Of a DNA stretch of 64,000 bases, positions 1-13,479 are shown one piece after another. The number at the start of each line of letters is the position of its first letter. Positions within the stretch are counted from its first letter, which is position 1. The stretch lies in NCBI GenBank assembly GCA_039881145.1, contig JAYKKI010000066.1:11485001-11549000 (forward strand). The letters are read 5' to 3'. The translations under genes and the position numbers were made by a program. Source of the stretch: Druceiella hillmani (taxonomy: Eukaryota > Arthropoda > Insecta > Lepidoptera > Hepialidae). Under the pieces are notes generated by a model. That model made no database searches and was not told the origin of the DNA. It worked only from the letters and a program-made list of their open reading frames with translations.

Positions 1-48
1 TATGGTAGTACGTGTATATTATACATATAATATACACGTGCTACCATA
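1..48. repeat. Short-loop inverted repeat (22-bp arms)
   Basis: Arms at 1-22 and 27-48 are reverse complements with one mismatch (21 of 22) and are separated by a 4-base loop (acat). It is cut off at the left by the window edge, so the arms may extend further. It is one of many near-identical short-loop hairpins in this window. Confidence 0.85.
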
Positions 49-3000
49 AGTAAAGTACTATATGTTACTCTTCTAGACTGTCTAAATGCGTACTAGATAT
101 GGTAGTAATTTATTACTTAGTTGCAAAATTATTAATTAACAAACAAAATCACGAAAACACTTTCTCGTAGCCAGTTAGTAGCAATTCCATGTAAAATTAC
201 ATATAAGGGGAAAGTATTACGAATGACAGTTCTCAAATATTCGAGAAATTTTTATGTAATTTAGTTTGACGATAACCATAAAAAAGTTGTCGTTGTGATC
301 TTTTTTGTATATATTTGATATTACGGGAACGGACTCGATCATAATATTTGATTTTGTGTTTCAGACATTGTTCTGTTCAGTCAGTTGTTTTTCTATAATT
401 GGTTATTTAGAAACCTACATTATAAAACAGCAGTCGTTTTTTGTCAGAAATTTAGGTTACAAAAACAACAGTCGTTTTTTTGCATTCGCAGCAACTTTTT
501 GGAGTAATTAAAAGTTCTATAAATAAATGTTAGTTCAAACATTTCAAATTGTAGTTTCTTCCAGAGTGTTATTTTCTTTGTACGAGTTAAATATTAATTT
601 GTTGAAACGTGCCGTCGTTTTTTTTTTAAATCCTATGTTACGAATATGTGCTGTGAAAATATTATTTTGAATTTTCACGTAAGTATAAAATTTGTTTCAT
701 ATTAGATTGGGTAGTAAGTTTTTAGCCACAACTTCGGGACTCATCTAGAAAGATTCTCAAAACTTCTAGAAGGTTTTGTTGTAAGGTATAAGTAGGCCTA
801 AGTCCAGTCAGTTGACAACAGCGCCGAAGCTTTAAGTGAATTACATAAACGATAATGGATTTAAATCGATATCAAAAACGGATTCTATTACTTTACGAAT
901 TTCGAACGTAGGATAATTAGGAACACCTAATATTAAATAACCAGAAAGCACTTAATAAGAAAAAATGTTTATTCAGCATTTGTTGTCACACGAACATTGA
1001 TAATTTGACTTCAAAATAAACATATAAAATAGTTCAAACAAAAAGTTATTCAATTAAATTTAAAAAGAAACAAAATGATATTCGTCGATATTTATCCAAT
1101 ACTCCTTGGGGTAACTGAAAATAAGTAGTCGGGGAAAAAGGAAAATAGTGGGGTAATTAGGAATCTCGAAATAAAATGAATATAATTTTTCTTCATTTAC
1201 TTAAATTGTATGGTTATTTGGATGAACACTGATCACAGATATAGCCCATGTTAAATTCACCACCCGTGCCAAGTTAGAACACGTAACACACCCGTGTCAA
1301 GTTAGAACACGTAACACACGTGATCCAGTGTCTTTCCGCGGAGATTCATATTTTTAACTACAGAATATATAGTAATAATCAATATCATTTTCCTTTTCTA
1401 TTTCTTCAAAGGCATTCAAATGGGTGACTTCTTTTATCGTAGTCATACGTGAGTCATTTATTTTTATTATTTTCTTATCCCCCATTTCCTTTCTTTGCCA
1501 TTTGTTTTTTCTTTATTTTTTTAAAATTTTTTTTTAAATTGCTATTTTATAAGTGTGCTATATAAAATCTGAGGATGTTTTTTTTTTGGTTCATAAATTA
1601 ATACATTCATGATGTCGGCAAACCATTTATACAGATATAATAATACTGTGATAAGTTACAGTTTCAGGCGCAACATTTTCTTGGACCTGGTTGGTATTCT
1701 ACTCGTTGAGTGACATTTAATCTGAAAAAACCTTTTTTTGCGACTAGTAGTTGAGTCTTACACAGCTTTTAGACGTACTCAGCAGTAGATAGGGTGGGGG
1801 GAAGCACTATTTTGTTGGCATTTCTCTGTTACCCGCCGTTCTCATTTACCTTACTCTCTCAATATTTACAAGATTTGTTAATTCGCAATAAGTAAAATTA
1901 ACTCGTTTATGGTTCTCACAGTTTTTGAAATAAAGTAAAAATCCAGGTTTTTCATAAATCATAAACGGGAAATAAAATTAGTGAATCTTTAATATGATAA
2001 TTTTTTTTCATAAATTCTGCGTCATCTACTTCACATGTAATTTTTTCATATGTGGTTCCTTATAAACAGAACTTTGTCATGTAGGAAAAACTAACTCACC
2101 TGATAGAAAAGAATAAAAGAAATTACAATGTTTAAAAAAACAAAAGAAGAGACATCGGGCAGTAGTATCTAGGGCAAACGGATTCCAAAATTTCTTAATG
2201 AGTTGCGGTTCGAATTTCTTAGCAACACTTGGTACTGCATGCAAGAAATTATACAAGATTCGATATTATTACCTTTCATAATTTTTTCTTTGTGTGTATT
2301 TATGATGTATAGTATTACATCGCATAAAATGAAAGTATTTATTAATCTCCAGACATGTAGCAAAGTTAAAAATATGTCTTTTGCTCTATTCCGGAATGGG
2401 CAATATTTATCGGGTATTATTTGAATTGACATAGATAAAAATGGAAATTAAAATATCCCAAATTGCGGGAAAAATTAAAATTAAGGAATGCCGGATTATT
2501 GTAAAGACCATAGTCCCATTTTGTTCAAGATAGATGTGATACATACTTGCTGCGTCTTCACATAGGCGCGGCAAGTATTTCATTAGAATCCCTAAAGTTT
2601 CTACTGTGCTGAGTGTACATGCACAGTATTTAATTCCACGTAACTGATTTTAAATTACACATAATCTCGTTTAAATTACAAACGTTGAACCCCTCTTTTG
2701 TCTTATATGACCCTCTGCAAATTTTAAAATCTTGAAACTCCTTTTGTCAATAAGTCACTCTGTTACATCCGATGTTACATATTTTGGTAGCTCAAGGTAA
2801 TAAAACCGCGGTTCATTTGCATAAGTCAGTTCTAAAGTCTGTGATTTACTCACCCGAATGTCATTATCAGCCCATTATAAGCAAATTTTAAGAACCGTAG
2901 TATTTCTTTAGATATTACTGTGGTTACACAGAAGTTGCTACAGGTTTATAATTTAACATTTATGTTAATTATGAAACATACTATTTAAATATTCACCTAG

Positions 3001-3335
3001 ATATTTAACTTTAACTACTGTTGAAATATTGTGGCACCACTTAAAATCCTTACAATTTGACGGAATTACTAATCATTTCATTTTTATTCCTGTGAAAATT
3101 ATTGTTTCCTTGACTATTTAGACGTTGTATATATTTTTAATGAAAACAAAATAAATCTTTGTTTACAGTCGTGAGCATTGACGTAAACATAATAACCACT
3201 GCACCAGTATTTGCTCTTTAAAACTTACTTATTTATTAAATGAATTTATTTATTCTCCCCGGGAAATTCTCATTTGACATTTATTCTAATTTCAGGGTCA
3301 CTTTTATCGATATGTTTTATAACTTATATAATAGA

Positions 3336-3337
<2 letters not shown>
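49..3337. other. Gene-free AT-rich stretch
   Basis: No coding region, tRNA or recognisable transposon could be read here on either strand. The only clear structure is a 28-bp tandem duplication at 1261-1316. Two overlapping open frames of 73-87 codons near 2169-2432 lie on opposite strands and resemble no known family, so they are treated as chance. Confidence 0.6.
1261..1316. repeat. Tandem duplication, 28 bp x 2
   Basis: Units at 1261-1288 and 1289-1316 differ at one base (27 of 28). The unit contains CACCCGTG and GTTAGAACACGTAACA. Its high identity indicates a recent duplication; no function is evident. Confidence 0.85.

Positions 3338-3409
<72 letters not shown>
3338..3409. repeat. (TA)n microsatellite
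   Basis: An almost pure TA dinucleotide tract interrupted once by TTTG. It lies directly upstream of the SINE-like sequence. Confidence 0.95.
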
Positions 3410-3434
3410 GATAAGTACAATGTCTATATGATTT

Positions 3435-3605
3435 CGCCGTGTTGGTGTGTTGTGTTTATCACAAGGCACACGGCCCTTGACGACCCGGGGCTCTGTGGGT
3501 ACCCAACTTCGATTCCCAATCGCTCATCGAGCGGGGCTGAATTGGTGCTTTGATTGGTTGTAAAAGATTTATCTTGTAACCATGAGTCCGCCATAAAAAT
3601 AAATT
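3435..3605 (+). mobile_element. Possible tRNA-derived SINE
   Basis: This is a sharply GC-richer block in AT-rich surroundings. It contains CTTCGATTCCC, which resembles the RNA polymerase III B box (GGTTCGANTCC), about 60 bases in. The last 30 bases turn A/T-rich with an ATAAATAAAT-like tail. A box-A match upstream is weak and no second copy is present in this window, so the SINE call rests on the B-box resemblance, the size and the tail. It could instead be a fragment of another element. Confidence 0.35.
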
Positions 3606-4586
3606 ATTTCTACAATCGTCATGTTTATATTAAATGGTCAAGCATACCATTATTCGTGACCACCATTTTCATTGATTTAAATCATAACTTCCATTTTAAA
3701 GTATAGAAACTTGTCACTTAGTCTTAATACATAACGCGATTTGCAGATGTGTATACGTTTGTATAGAAAGTTTCAAGCTACGTGTGCCAGCACCTGTTAG
3801 TTCATTTGTAACGTTATGGTGGTAGACAGTCTAATTAATTCTTAGTTTATAAATGACCTTTCAACATAGTTTCATTTTTAAGTAAATAGCTTAAAAATTT
3901 ATTTATAAAAATGCTTATGTATATGATCATATTTTGTATTCGTAAGTTTATATATGCCTGTGCCACGAGGCGATGATTGGAATTGTGATATTGGATTGTT
4001 CCTTGTAGATGAGCTGGGACTTAATAACCAAGGTTTTGGTTACTGTTCTTAAGACATAAGTTGAATGATAAAATTTAAAGTTAATCGAAAACTGTTGGTT
4101 ACAAACCTATTACTTTTTTCAAACGATTATTATTAACTAAATCTTCATTATATTAATAAAAAATAAAACTATTTTCAATTAATAAAGTATAATTAGAAGC
4201 AAATGTCAATACTAAGGTGCAATACTAGAGGAATTTTTTTTTAAATTAGATTATTGTACAATTTAAAATGCAAAAATTATTTAAAAAAAAAAGTTAGGGA
4301 GTTTTAAAAACAGCTAAGTGCGAGTTGGACTGTGAACGAGTGACTTTCTAATTGTCCATTATTTTGTTCCATTATTGGAATTAAATAGAAATATATTTTT
4401 ATTATTATATTCATCTAATTGGATTCAATAATTAGTACAAAATAATATTATAATATACTCTTCAGTTCTCTTTTAGTAAGCCTAAAATCTGGTATTTAAC
4501 TATATGCATAATAATAAACTAGGTGAATTAATGTTTGTTTTAACAAAATTAAAACTTATTTAAGTAATTTCGACTAACTCGTGTAT

Positions 4587-4658
4587 GCCCTCAGAGAGAT
4601 TTGAACTCTCGACCCCTGGTTTACAAGACCAGTGCTCTAACCCCTGAGCTATAAGGGC
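4587..4658 (-). tRNA. tRNA-Thr (anticodon TGT)
   Basis: On the minus strand the cloverleaf is complete. The acceptor stem is GCCCTTA/TGAGGGC with one G-U pair. The D arm is GCTC...GAGC. The anticodon arm is CTGGT-CTTGTAA-ACCAG with anticodon TGT (reads ACA, Thr). The T arm is GAGAG-TTCAAAT-CTCTC, with TTCA where TTCG is usual. There is no intron, and the discriminator base is A at 4586. No strong T-run terminator follows immediately on the minus strand. The flanks match those of the pseudo-tRNAs at 13.3 and 13.9 kb. It is probably functional or only recently relaxed. Confidence 0.85.
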
Positions 4659-5087
4659 TGTTAAGCATGGAGTCGAAATTAGAATACATATTTTCCCTTA
4701 TAACTAAGCTACTAAGTTTAGAAATATATTTCGGTTATTTTATGTTCATAAATAAGAAAAAGTAAGGAGCATTTCTAGTAATATTTCTAAGAGAAAGATT
4801 TGCATCAACGATTAGATCTATTTATAATCACTCTTCCATAATTGAACAATTTTCACTTCCCTTGAAAGAATTTCAATTAAGTTAGTCATTGTTCTTTTAC
4901 ACGTATTCGTTAAAAAGAAACGACTTAAGTTCCCCCTTACTCTTAAATATGACCGATAATAAACATGATAGTTAGACTTTTAAGGCGTTTGTATTATTAG
5001 AAAATCGTATGTCGTCAAAGGTCATTTTAAGTTGTACGCAATAGTTAAAAATGTGTCGGGCTAACAGCTTGACGTACAAAATATACT

Positions 5088-5121
5088 TTTGCGTTACGTA
5101 TATTTATATACGTAACGCAAA
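5088..5121. repeat. Perfect 15-bp hairpin in arm 1
   Basis: Arms 5088-5102 (TTTGCGTTACGTATA) and 5107-5121 are perfectly complementary around a TTTA loop. The aligned position in arm 2 (about 12705-12745) lacks the second arm, so the hairpin probably formed in arm 1 after the duplication, or was lost in arm 2. Confidence 0.85.
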
Positions 5122-5920
5122 CATTTGTATTACATTTATAGATCGAGCAAAGACATTACATGGTAATTATTTTTAAGTAATTTGTTACTGAAGTATAAAA
5201 TTAGAAAATTTATTTTCGGACAATATTTCAAAATAAATTATCAGATTTGCATCATAAATTCATTCTTTTAATAAATCTTTAGCTTATTAAAGTAGATGGA
5301 TTAAATAAAATTTATTTTTATATACTTCGCCTTAAATTCCCATCAAAGAAATTATCGAGTTTAATATGGGATATACAAGTAATAATATGGTATATTTTCT
5401 AAAATATTAATATTTACACATTATTGTCGTGTGTCCAGGGTTTTATGCGTAATAATATTTCAGTAAGTTACTATGTAAAGACAAAGAGTTTTTTTTTAAT
5501 TAGAATATGTACTAAGATGAACTACTTCTCTGAAATAGGACTTTGTTTACTTTCTCTAAAGAATTATTTAAATGTTTAACTCCTGGATATTAAAACCGAT
5601 ACAAGGATATCAGTCCTTTATTTCAGTATGTTGTATCAGTTTAAGATTTACCTTCAGTCTTAAATTCCTCAAAAAACATAACGAATGAACGATTTTTTCT
5701 TCAGGATTCAATGTTTGCTTTTGGTCTTAGGCTGGAAAATTTTTTAGTGTCGTAATTCACAAACATTATGTTTCACTAAGAGTAATTTTACATCTCAGCC
5801 TCGACATTTTGCTACTAAGTAAATTACATTCACAGCAACCATTTCCACGGATTTGCTGAATAATTCTATATCATTTATTTCACCTTGTTTTCTTTCCTTG
5901 ATTTAAATATGTCCACATTT

Positions 5921-7774
5921 TTAGTGTTTGTAAATTTATTTATAAAATAATAAACATAAATTAAGTTTCAAGTAAATAATTCAATAATTCACATTCGTAT
6001 AATTTGTTTCAAATATATTTCACACACAGATTTCTCTCTTTTGTTCGCGGAAGACAATTAATCATGAATTTTTTTATGCTTAACAGGATGAAAAGAAAAA
6101 CACTTTACCGTATTTTATACCTTTATAAATTACGATGCCTTAATAATATATTTACATTTCAAGTTAATCCGACGGAGGTATCAAATAACAACCATAACTG
6201 CCTCGAATCACTGTGAGAAGAGTACGGCAGCGGCTTGGTCTTTATATGTGTGTAAAACAAAATTTGGTTTATCCATATTTAAAAACCATCTGGGCTGATA
6301 ATTTAAGGCCAATTTTATATTTGTATTCCCTAGATGTAAAAGATACTTATACTATAACTCGGTACAGAGTCATGTTTTTCAAATGAAATTTTAGCTTAAT
6401 ATTTTGGAAATCTTACGTAATAGAATGGAAGAAAAAACATTCTGCAAAAACGTAAAACAAACATCTTAAGCGAATTAGGAACCACGTCATATTTTCCCTC
6501 GTGAATGATTGAAAATTTATCGTTACGTTATAGCAAGTATTGCACGTAAATCATACGAAGGTAACATTTTAATGAAAGACGATAACAAACTCACCGTATA
6601 GCATTTTAATTATAAGCGTAAAGCTTAACTACAAGCCGTGTCAGAAATAGAAACTACTTGTCGTGAAAGTAACACAGTATTGTCCTAAGCGCTCTATTTT
6701 TTACAAACTTAAGAGACCGGTATGCGCCAGGTGAAAGATCAAAGAATAGGTAGCTACCTCAAAGTGGGAGGAGATAGAGCGGCGTTAGTATAAATTTGAA
6801 ACAGTCATGTATAGTCCGTTTCAAAAAATTATATAGAACTGTAATTCGTAATTACCAAATATGTATCGCACGAGGTCTATGAAAGTATGTTTCGAAAAGG
6901 AGTTTTCAAATAAAATTATCACTATGTAAACTATTTTAAAAGCTCTCCACCAAGTGGTACCCGTAGATTTAATGAGTTTTTTTCTTTACATATTTTATTT
7001 ATAATTTCAATCATTTCAATCATATTTTATTTATAATTTCAATCATATATGGAATAAAGCGCCTTTGTTTAATCATTAATATGTTATCAGTAGAAACAAA
7101 ATAATATTAATATGTTGCTCATGGAAACATATGTTTACATTTATACATACAAGAAAATCGTAACAAAGTCTCTATCTGTTTGCATATGGAATATTATTTG
7201 AAGTAAGGTATTATTGCCTAAAAACACCCACTTTTTGAAAAATATTTGTAAAATCAGGAAATTACGTAAATAATGAAAACTACAATCAGTACGGAAGACA
7301 TTGTTTAATTGTGGCTTTAATATTAGAAACAAATATTTTATTGAATTTTGGTGATAAAAAGGCACATTTTAAAAACCTGCTTTTAAGGAACCCTGTTATT
7401 TAATGATGTCTATCACACAACTAAGTGTATTAAATTAAAGTTTATAATTGTTATCCGCCACTTAACAATTTAGGAGTTTTCTAAATTCTAAATTCAAGTT
7501 CTAAGCACAATAATTTGCCCAAAATTAGGTTATGGATTTTTTTAGATCTATGAAAACGGAAAATTGCACAAAAATAACAAAATCTTCGAAAAGAAAATGA
7601 GATGTATTTTATCTTCATTTTATTAAATTATTTCTTTACATATTTGAATGAAATTTTTTTTTAATAAACACCCATATGTCTATTTATTCGTATAAGAAAA
7701 TCGCAAGGGATATATTCTTCTATATCTTTGTACCAACTCGCTACCAACAATTGTCCAACAAAAAAGTATATATG

Positions 7775-7823
<49 letters not shown>

Positions 7824-10800
7824 ATGCTTATATGTGTATATGTATGTATACATAAATATATGCATATGCGGTCTCCGGGAAGGAAACCTAAATTCAAATG
7901 CATCTGAGATACTATCTATTATTTTATAATCGACTGTATCTAAACGACTTATTTGAATTAATATCTCTCCGATAAAGAAATTTAGCTAGTTTTTAATAAG
8001 TTTTCATGCTACTCTCTGCGACACAATCTTCCCCTTCAAATGACAGTGGGAAGATGACTGAGACCGTCTCGCCTAATAAGGAGCAGGTTGTGCTGGTAAT
8101 ATTTGGAGCAAAATTACGAAAAATACGTTTTTCTCAATATTTCTATAAGCAATCCATCTTTTAAAAAAATCTTTTGTTCAGCCATTATATATTAATGAAG
8201 CCTTTATTTTAGTGTAGATACATATAATGAATAAAATGGTGTTAAAACGACTAAATATATTTTGGAAACAGTAATTTTAGCAAAAAAATCGATCAGAGAA
8301 AGTTTGATCGCTCGTATTTCCAGTCATTTGATTCCATTTAACATATGTCTATTTATCAATTTTACTGTTCTTTTTTTCAGAAAAAAATCTATAATTAGGA
8401 CGTAAAATTTCAAATCGAAGATATTGAAGTTCTATTTGAACCAAAGCATAAAATCTAAACAATTTTTTTACTAACAAATTAAGTGAATCCTATGCTAAAA
8501 AAATAAGGATAAGTTATATTTCGTAATTTAAACGTTATGTAAAATTTCTTATGACTCATAAGTTAAGTTAGGTTCCTAAAACTGCTTTAAAGAGTACAAT
8601 ATCGTCTGTTCGCCACTTTTTCAATTTGCTCCATATTAAATAACGAAAAGCATTAATTTGTTTTTCAAACCTTCTATTTTACACACACATTTTCTTCATA
8701 CAGTACTACACCATATAACTTAAGGATGAGGAGTTAAATAATCGTTTAAATTACTTATTTTTATACTGGTTAATTAATGGTAAAATTATTGGTTGACCAT
8801 AAAATTAAAAGATGACTTGAAAACCCTTTCGAATATTAGAATGTATTTTCCTACAGAGCTATATATACCAATGCATGCATGAAAATGTGATAGGATTATA
8901 TTTTTAATTCATATTTAAAACGTACAATGTAAAAAATTTATCCATACTTAAGATATGAAACGTAAAAATTAAAAAGTGTCGAGCTTTTGTAAGCTTTTGT
9001 GATTTGTTTTTGGGCATAAATCAAGGCTTGTGTTTATTTCTAAATAATCAATAAATGAAAATCATAAACGGCTATTTTAATGGTATATGAAATTAGCATC
9101 AAGACCAATAAATATACGAGAGAAGTTTAAAAATAAGCCTGATCAAGTGTGTTATTGAGCAACGCAAAAGTCGTATACCAATTTGCCAATGTTAAAAAAT
9201 ACGATGAATTTTTCTACATAAGTTATTCTACCCACTGCTCTGTTAATGGTTAGGTATAAGCTTCCAATCATGCCGAAAGTTTTCTTTCCTTTGCGGTATT
9301 TTGCTTAAAAATAAGTTAATACGTTCACTTTTCTTCAATTGAAATATTGGGAGTCTAGTCAACGTTAGTTGTCTAAAAAAATATCGAGCTTTTTCTGGAA
9401 ATCCACTGTTTTTCGGCTGGTTGTTTGAAACCAACAATTGGTTTTCTGAGTTAATCATTTCTTTTGGGCTATCTCAAAGCAATAAAACGTATCGATTATC
9501 TTTTCGATATCACCACATTATTTATATCTCAGTGGTAACTCTGTGATATTACACAATTTACTACTCGGTTACTTCTAACATCTTAAAGTATTAAAAATTA
9601 TGTCAAGAGAGTACGAAGAGTTACTTTTGTTTAAAATCAATGGTGTAAGAATATACACCTATTCTAATACATTACAGACATATGAAGTCTTACATGAATA
9701 TAAATTCACTTGAAAACACCAAAAACAAATAAAAACAGAAAATTTTCAAGAATTTTCCTATTCTTCTATTTTTCATTGTTTGAAAAATTTTTCAAAAGTT
9801 AGGTAACTTTTTAAAAAGTTTCTCAAAACGGCACTGTACTAACATATCGGTAAAACACTACTGAAGTCATGCACCTGATTAAGGTTATCGGTGTTTTCAC
9901 AAGTGTCAGTAACTATTTTCATTATCTATATCTTTTTATTACATTCGATCTTTCATCCGGAACTTGATTAATGAAATCCTCTCATTTAACGCACTTTTCA
10001 AAAATTTTCTCAATTCGTCACAGGATCTATTTATCTATAAAACGCAACGGAAAGTTACTCTCCTAGTTAAAGTTATCGGTATATTTGCTAGTGTTGGTAC
10101 CTATCCTTATCGTCGGTACCCTTTTATAACATCCCAGCTTCCACCCAAAATTGCACTTAATTTCTTATTTAAATATCCTAGTTCAATTACAACGTGACTG
10201 AATATATAATATTTTAAATAACACATTTTCAAAGCTTACAATTATTTTTGGTGGTATAATCAAATATTAATGTTTCATCTATAGTATTACCCATAACAAT
10301 ATTTGATTCCGAATACTCGTACATTATTGAAAGAATTATTTGAAAACTCATTTTACCTTCAAAACAACTTTCGTAGGGTATGTTTATTATTCCTTTCAGC
10401 AACAGTTTTCGTTATTAATCAACCTGAAGTTACTGATCTGGAAATATAAAAAGTTTCGATTTTTTAATTGACCTAAAAAGATAAAGATTTTCCAGATTTT
10501 GCATTTAGAAATCTAAGTAAAATTACAGAAGTTAATACTTAATTCCAGTTTATTTTTTTTTATTTCCTTCTTTTACGGCCTGTATTATTTCATTTCTTAA
10601 TGTAGACATCTTCAATGGTTTTTCATGTATTTACATTTTGAGCGAATCACATACACAGTACCAACATTATTGTTTGATGTCACCCAGCATGCTAGCAGGT
10701 AATGATCAGTACCACAGATTAAGGCTCTTGAGTAGTAAATGAAAAGGCGTTTTGCCCATTTTTCTTCAGGGGTTGAGGTAATATTTTCTATTTAATACCA

Positions 10801-11327
10801 CTTCAGTGATCCAGCTTTTCAATGATGTGAGTTTAGGTCATCAATATATTACCCATATTTAGATGAATCATCCGATAAAATTTAAAAATATACCTATGCA
10901 TGAATACACAGTTCTTTTACTGTATTTTATATAGATGTGATGTTATTTTGTAAAATCTCATAAAGAAGTATGAATTATAATATCATAACCATGTCGAACG
11001 TACGTATAAAAATTGTGGCTTACAACAGTTGGTCGGTCTTACGCAGAGTGCCTAACACCATAGCCTAATCATTTTAGACATAAAATATTCAGAACTTCTG
11101 AAATAGTACCAGTGAATTGGAATTTATTACATACCATTGTTTTGAGTATGGCAAAGCAATCTTATTTATCAACATAGATGTCGCGCCAGTATATTCAAGG
11201 TGTTGCATGCACCGCACTTACCTTGCTTCATCATATAATATTGAATGCCCTACTTTCTTTCTAAAAAAATATTTGTAATTTTTCAAAGAGACAAAAGTTT
11301 TCATAGTAGTTTGCAGAGAAAAGTTGG

Positions 11328-11328
<1 letters not shown>
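5921..11328. other. Spacer between the inverted arms, no gene seen
   Basis: About 5.4 kb without a supportable gene. It holds a short tandem repeat at about 6987-7046 (ATTTTATTTATAATTTCAAT twice), a TA/TG microsatellite at 7767-7862, and a diverged tandem pair near 9790-10170. In that pair, GTTATCGGTGTTTTCACAAG near 9885 corresponds to GTTATCGGTATATTTGCTAG near 10070, a period of about 190 bp. Open frames of 70-80 codons here have AT-rich composition and resemble no family I recognise. Confidence 0.55.
7767..7862. repeat. Compound (TA)n/(TG)n microsatellite
   Basis: TA tracts with periodic TATATG interruptions, followed by about ten TG units and then mixed TATG repeats. Open frames across it on the minus strand are artefacts of the repeat. 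Confidence 0.95.

Positions 11329-11372
<44 letters not shown>
11329..11372. repeat. (TA)n microsatellite
   Basis: An uninterrupted TA tract ending about 70 bases before the mariner-like relic. Confidence 0.95.
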
Positions 11373-11373
<1 letters not shown>

Positions 11374-11439
11374 TTATATACTGTTGATACGCAAAAAATA
11401 TGAATGACATAAGACATATGTGAGACACTGTACACTACG

Positions 11440-11875
11440 AGTACCACCCGAGTGCACTCCGCTGCCGAAGCTTCGCGCAACATATGCCAATGCGTAGTTT
11501 AGTGAAGCAAAATCTGAAGGTACAAAACGATGGTTCCAACGATTTTACGGTGGATTACTCTCTAAGTGATCAACCACGTTCCAGTCGACCGGTGGAATTG
11601 GATAGTGACAGGTTAAAATTATATGATAGTCGATTAACGACACGCTGGCCAGCAACTGAGCTTGGGTGCTATCACGGAACTATAGGGAATTTGCTTGGGG
11701 AAATGCTTGCCATACGTACGGTGCATGGGTTGCACATAAATTTAATCCGGACCAGCCGTAACCGTAGCCCGGTCCTCACATAGCCAAACAGACCCGCTCA
11801 AAATGTTGGATTTTTATTTGATACAGATCTCCCACCCGCTGTATTCCTCCGCAGATGCGATCCAATCCCTAATTA
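11440..11875 (+). pseudogene. mariner-like transposase relic (N-terminal DNA-binding part)
   Basis: A broken copy of the N-terminal region of a mariner-family transposase, the part that binds the element's terminal inverted repeats through paired helix-turn-helix domains. The first module, KRWFQRFYGG (about 11525-11555), is one frame off from the following stretch, which reads DQPRSSRPVELDSDRLK and then ATELGCYHGTI, the second HTH. This is the usual mariner order. An open frame at 11484-11783 hides the frameshift. Stops and frameshifts follow, and the catalytic D,D(34)D domain is not recognisable, so the copy is dead and truncated. A TA tract lies just upstream. The 3' limit coincides with the start of inverted-duplication arm 2. 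The mariner/Tc1 assignment is firm at superfamily level; the subfamily was not determined. Confidence 0.8.
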
Positions 11876-13343
11876 AAATTAAATTAAGGAAAAAATGTAA
11901 GGTAACGTGGGAGACTGTGCTATAGAATTGTTCAGCAGATCCTTAGAAGTGGTTAGTATAAATGTAATCTGCTTAATGGCGAAATATGGTTCATACGGAG
12001 GTTATTTTTAGTGAAATATAATGAGTTTGCGAATAACGATACCAAGCAATTTTCTGGCTTAAGAACATGAGCAAACATTCAATTCAGTAAAAATAACTTC
12101 CGGAAGAACAAAATGATGTTGTTGATATGAAAAAATATTGTTTATCACATTTCTACCCACTTCCAATGAGAAAACTGGTGATATAGACTGTAACAAAGTA
12201 CAGACGTCTAAATAAGCACAGAAATCAGCAGTTTTATTATTCAGGAGTTAAAAATTTAAATATTCTTTAGAGCAAGTGAACAAAGTCACTTCCGAGAAGT
12301 AGTTCATCTTATTACATGTTCTGACTAAAGAAAGAACTTTTTGCCTTTACTTAATAACTTACTAAACATATAACCTTGCACATACGATAATAATCTGTAA
12401 ATGCGGTTTTTTGAAACTATCATATATTAACATCTAAACCCGATAATTTCTTTGTGGTCGTGAACATTTAGAATAGAGTATCTAAAAAGTAATTTTATTT
12501 AATCAATCCATTTTAATAAAGTAAAGATTTATTTGAAGCATAAGAAATTTACACGGAAATAATATTAAATAAATGAAATTATATATGGCAATTGATTTCC
12601 GAAATTTTGTCCAACAATACGTTTTCTTATTTTACACTTCAGAAAGAAATTACTTATTAATAATTACCCTATAATATCTTCGTCTCGATCTATAAATGTA
12701 ACACAAATGTTTGTGTTGCGTATATAAATAATTACATTGTGTACGCTAAGATGTTAGCTCAACACGTGTAACTATTGGGTACACCTTAAAATTATCCTTA
12801 ACAACATATTATTTTCTAATAAGACTGATACCTGAAAAGTATCTCATGTGTATTATTGATCATCATTTAATGAGGCGAAACTTAGGTCATTTATTTCTAA
12901 CTACACGTGTAAAATAACAATGCATTAATTAATTAAAAATACTTTCAAGATAATTGTAAATTATCCATTTATGTAAGAGTGAAAATTATATCTTTGCGAA
13001 AACTCCTTGTCTCAGAATTGTCATAAAAAATGCTATTCAGATATTTTATTTATTAGAATATAGTTATCGAAACAGTCAAGTTTAAAATACTTTTGAGAAT
13101 ATACAATTAATGATATAGTGGCCTGGGCTTTAAATTTATTATGTTGTGAACTGGTATCGTAACAATATGTAACACCATTTTATAAAATCTAGAATTTGTT
13201 GATTCATAAGCTACGATCGACTTTTATTTACGTAGAATACTTTTGGAAATCTGCTAATGCGTGTTTGCAACAAATGAAGTAAGTAGTTTAATTTTAAGGA
13301 AAAATTATAATGGTATATTCTAATTTCAACTCCATGCTTAACA

Positions 13344-13415
13344 GCCCTCATAACTCAGGGGTTAGAGCACTGGTCTCGTAAACCAGGGGTCGAGAGCTCA
13401 AATCTCGGTGAGGTA
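13344..13415 (+). pseudogene. tRNA-Thr pseudogene (anticodon CGT)
   Basis: Clearly homologous to the tRNA at 4587-4658, including the 5' flank TCCATGCTTAACAGCCC and the 3' flank ACACGAGTAAGTC. The anticodon has become CGT (Thr, ACG). The acceptor stem is broken (GCCCTCA opposite TGAGGTA), the T arm has a mismatched stem, and the loop begins CTCA instead of TTCR. It is therefore probably non-functional. Confidence 0.75.
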
Positions 13416-13479
13416 TACACGAGTAAGTCAAAATTTAACCCAACCGAATAAAAGACCAAACGCGACCGTCTTTATATGT

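Larger units (their letters stand above)
3890..5920. repeat. Inverted-duplication arm 1
   Basis: The reverse complement of this region matches 11870-14690 through most of its length. Matching islands include CGATCTATAAATGTAA near 5130 and 12690, AGAAGTAGTTCATCTTA near 5520 and 12300, GCCACGAGGCGATGATT near 3965 and 14615, the flanks of the tRNA, and AGTTGGACT-type sequence near 4325 and 14270. The arms are diverged, and arm 2 carries several hundred extra bases. The arm contains the minus-strand tRNA-Thr. It may be a segmental inverted duplication or two copies of an unrecognised mobile element that carries a tRNA gene. Confidence 0.8.

Noticed and set aside
2169..2432. Overlapping 73- and 87-codon frames on opposite strands
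   Set aside because: No family resemblance, no splice or promoter context, and composition typical of chance frames in AT-rich DNA.
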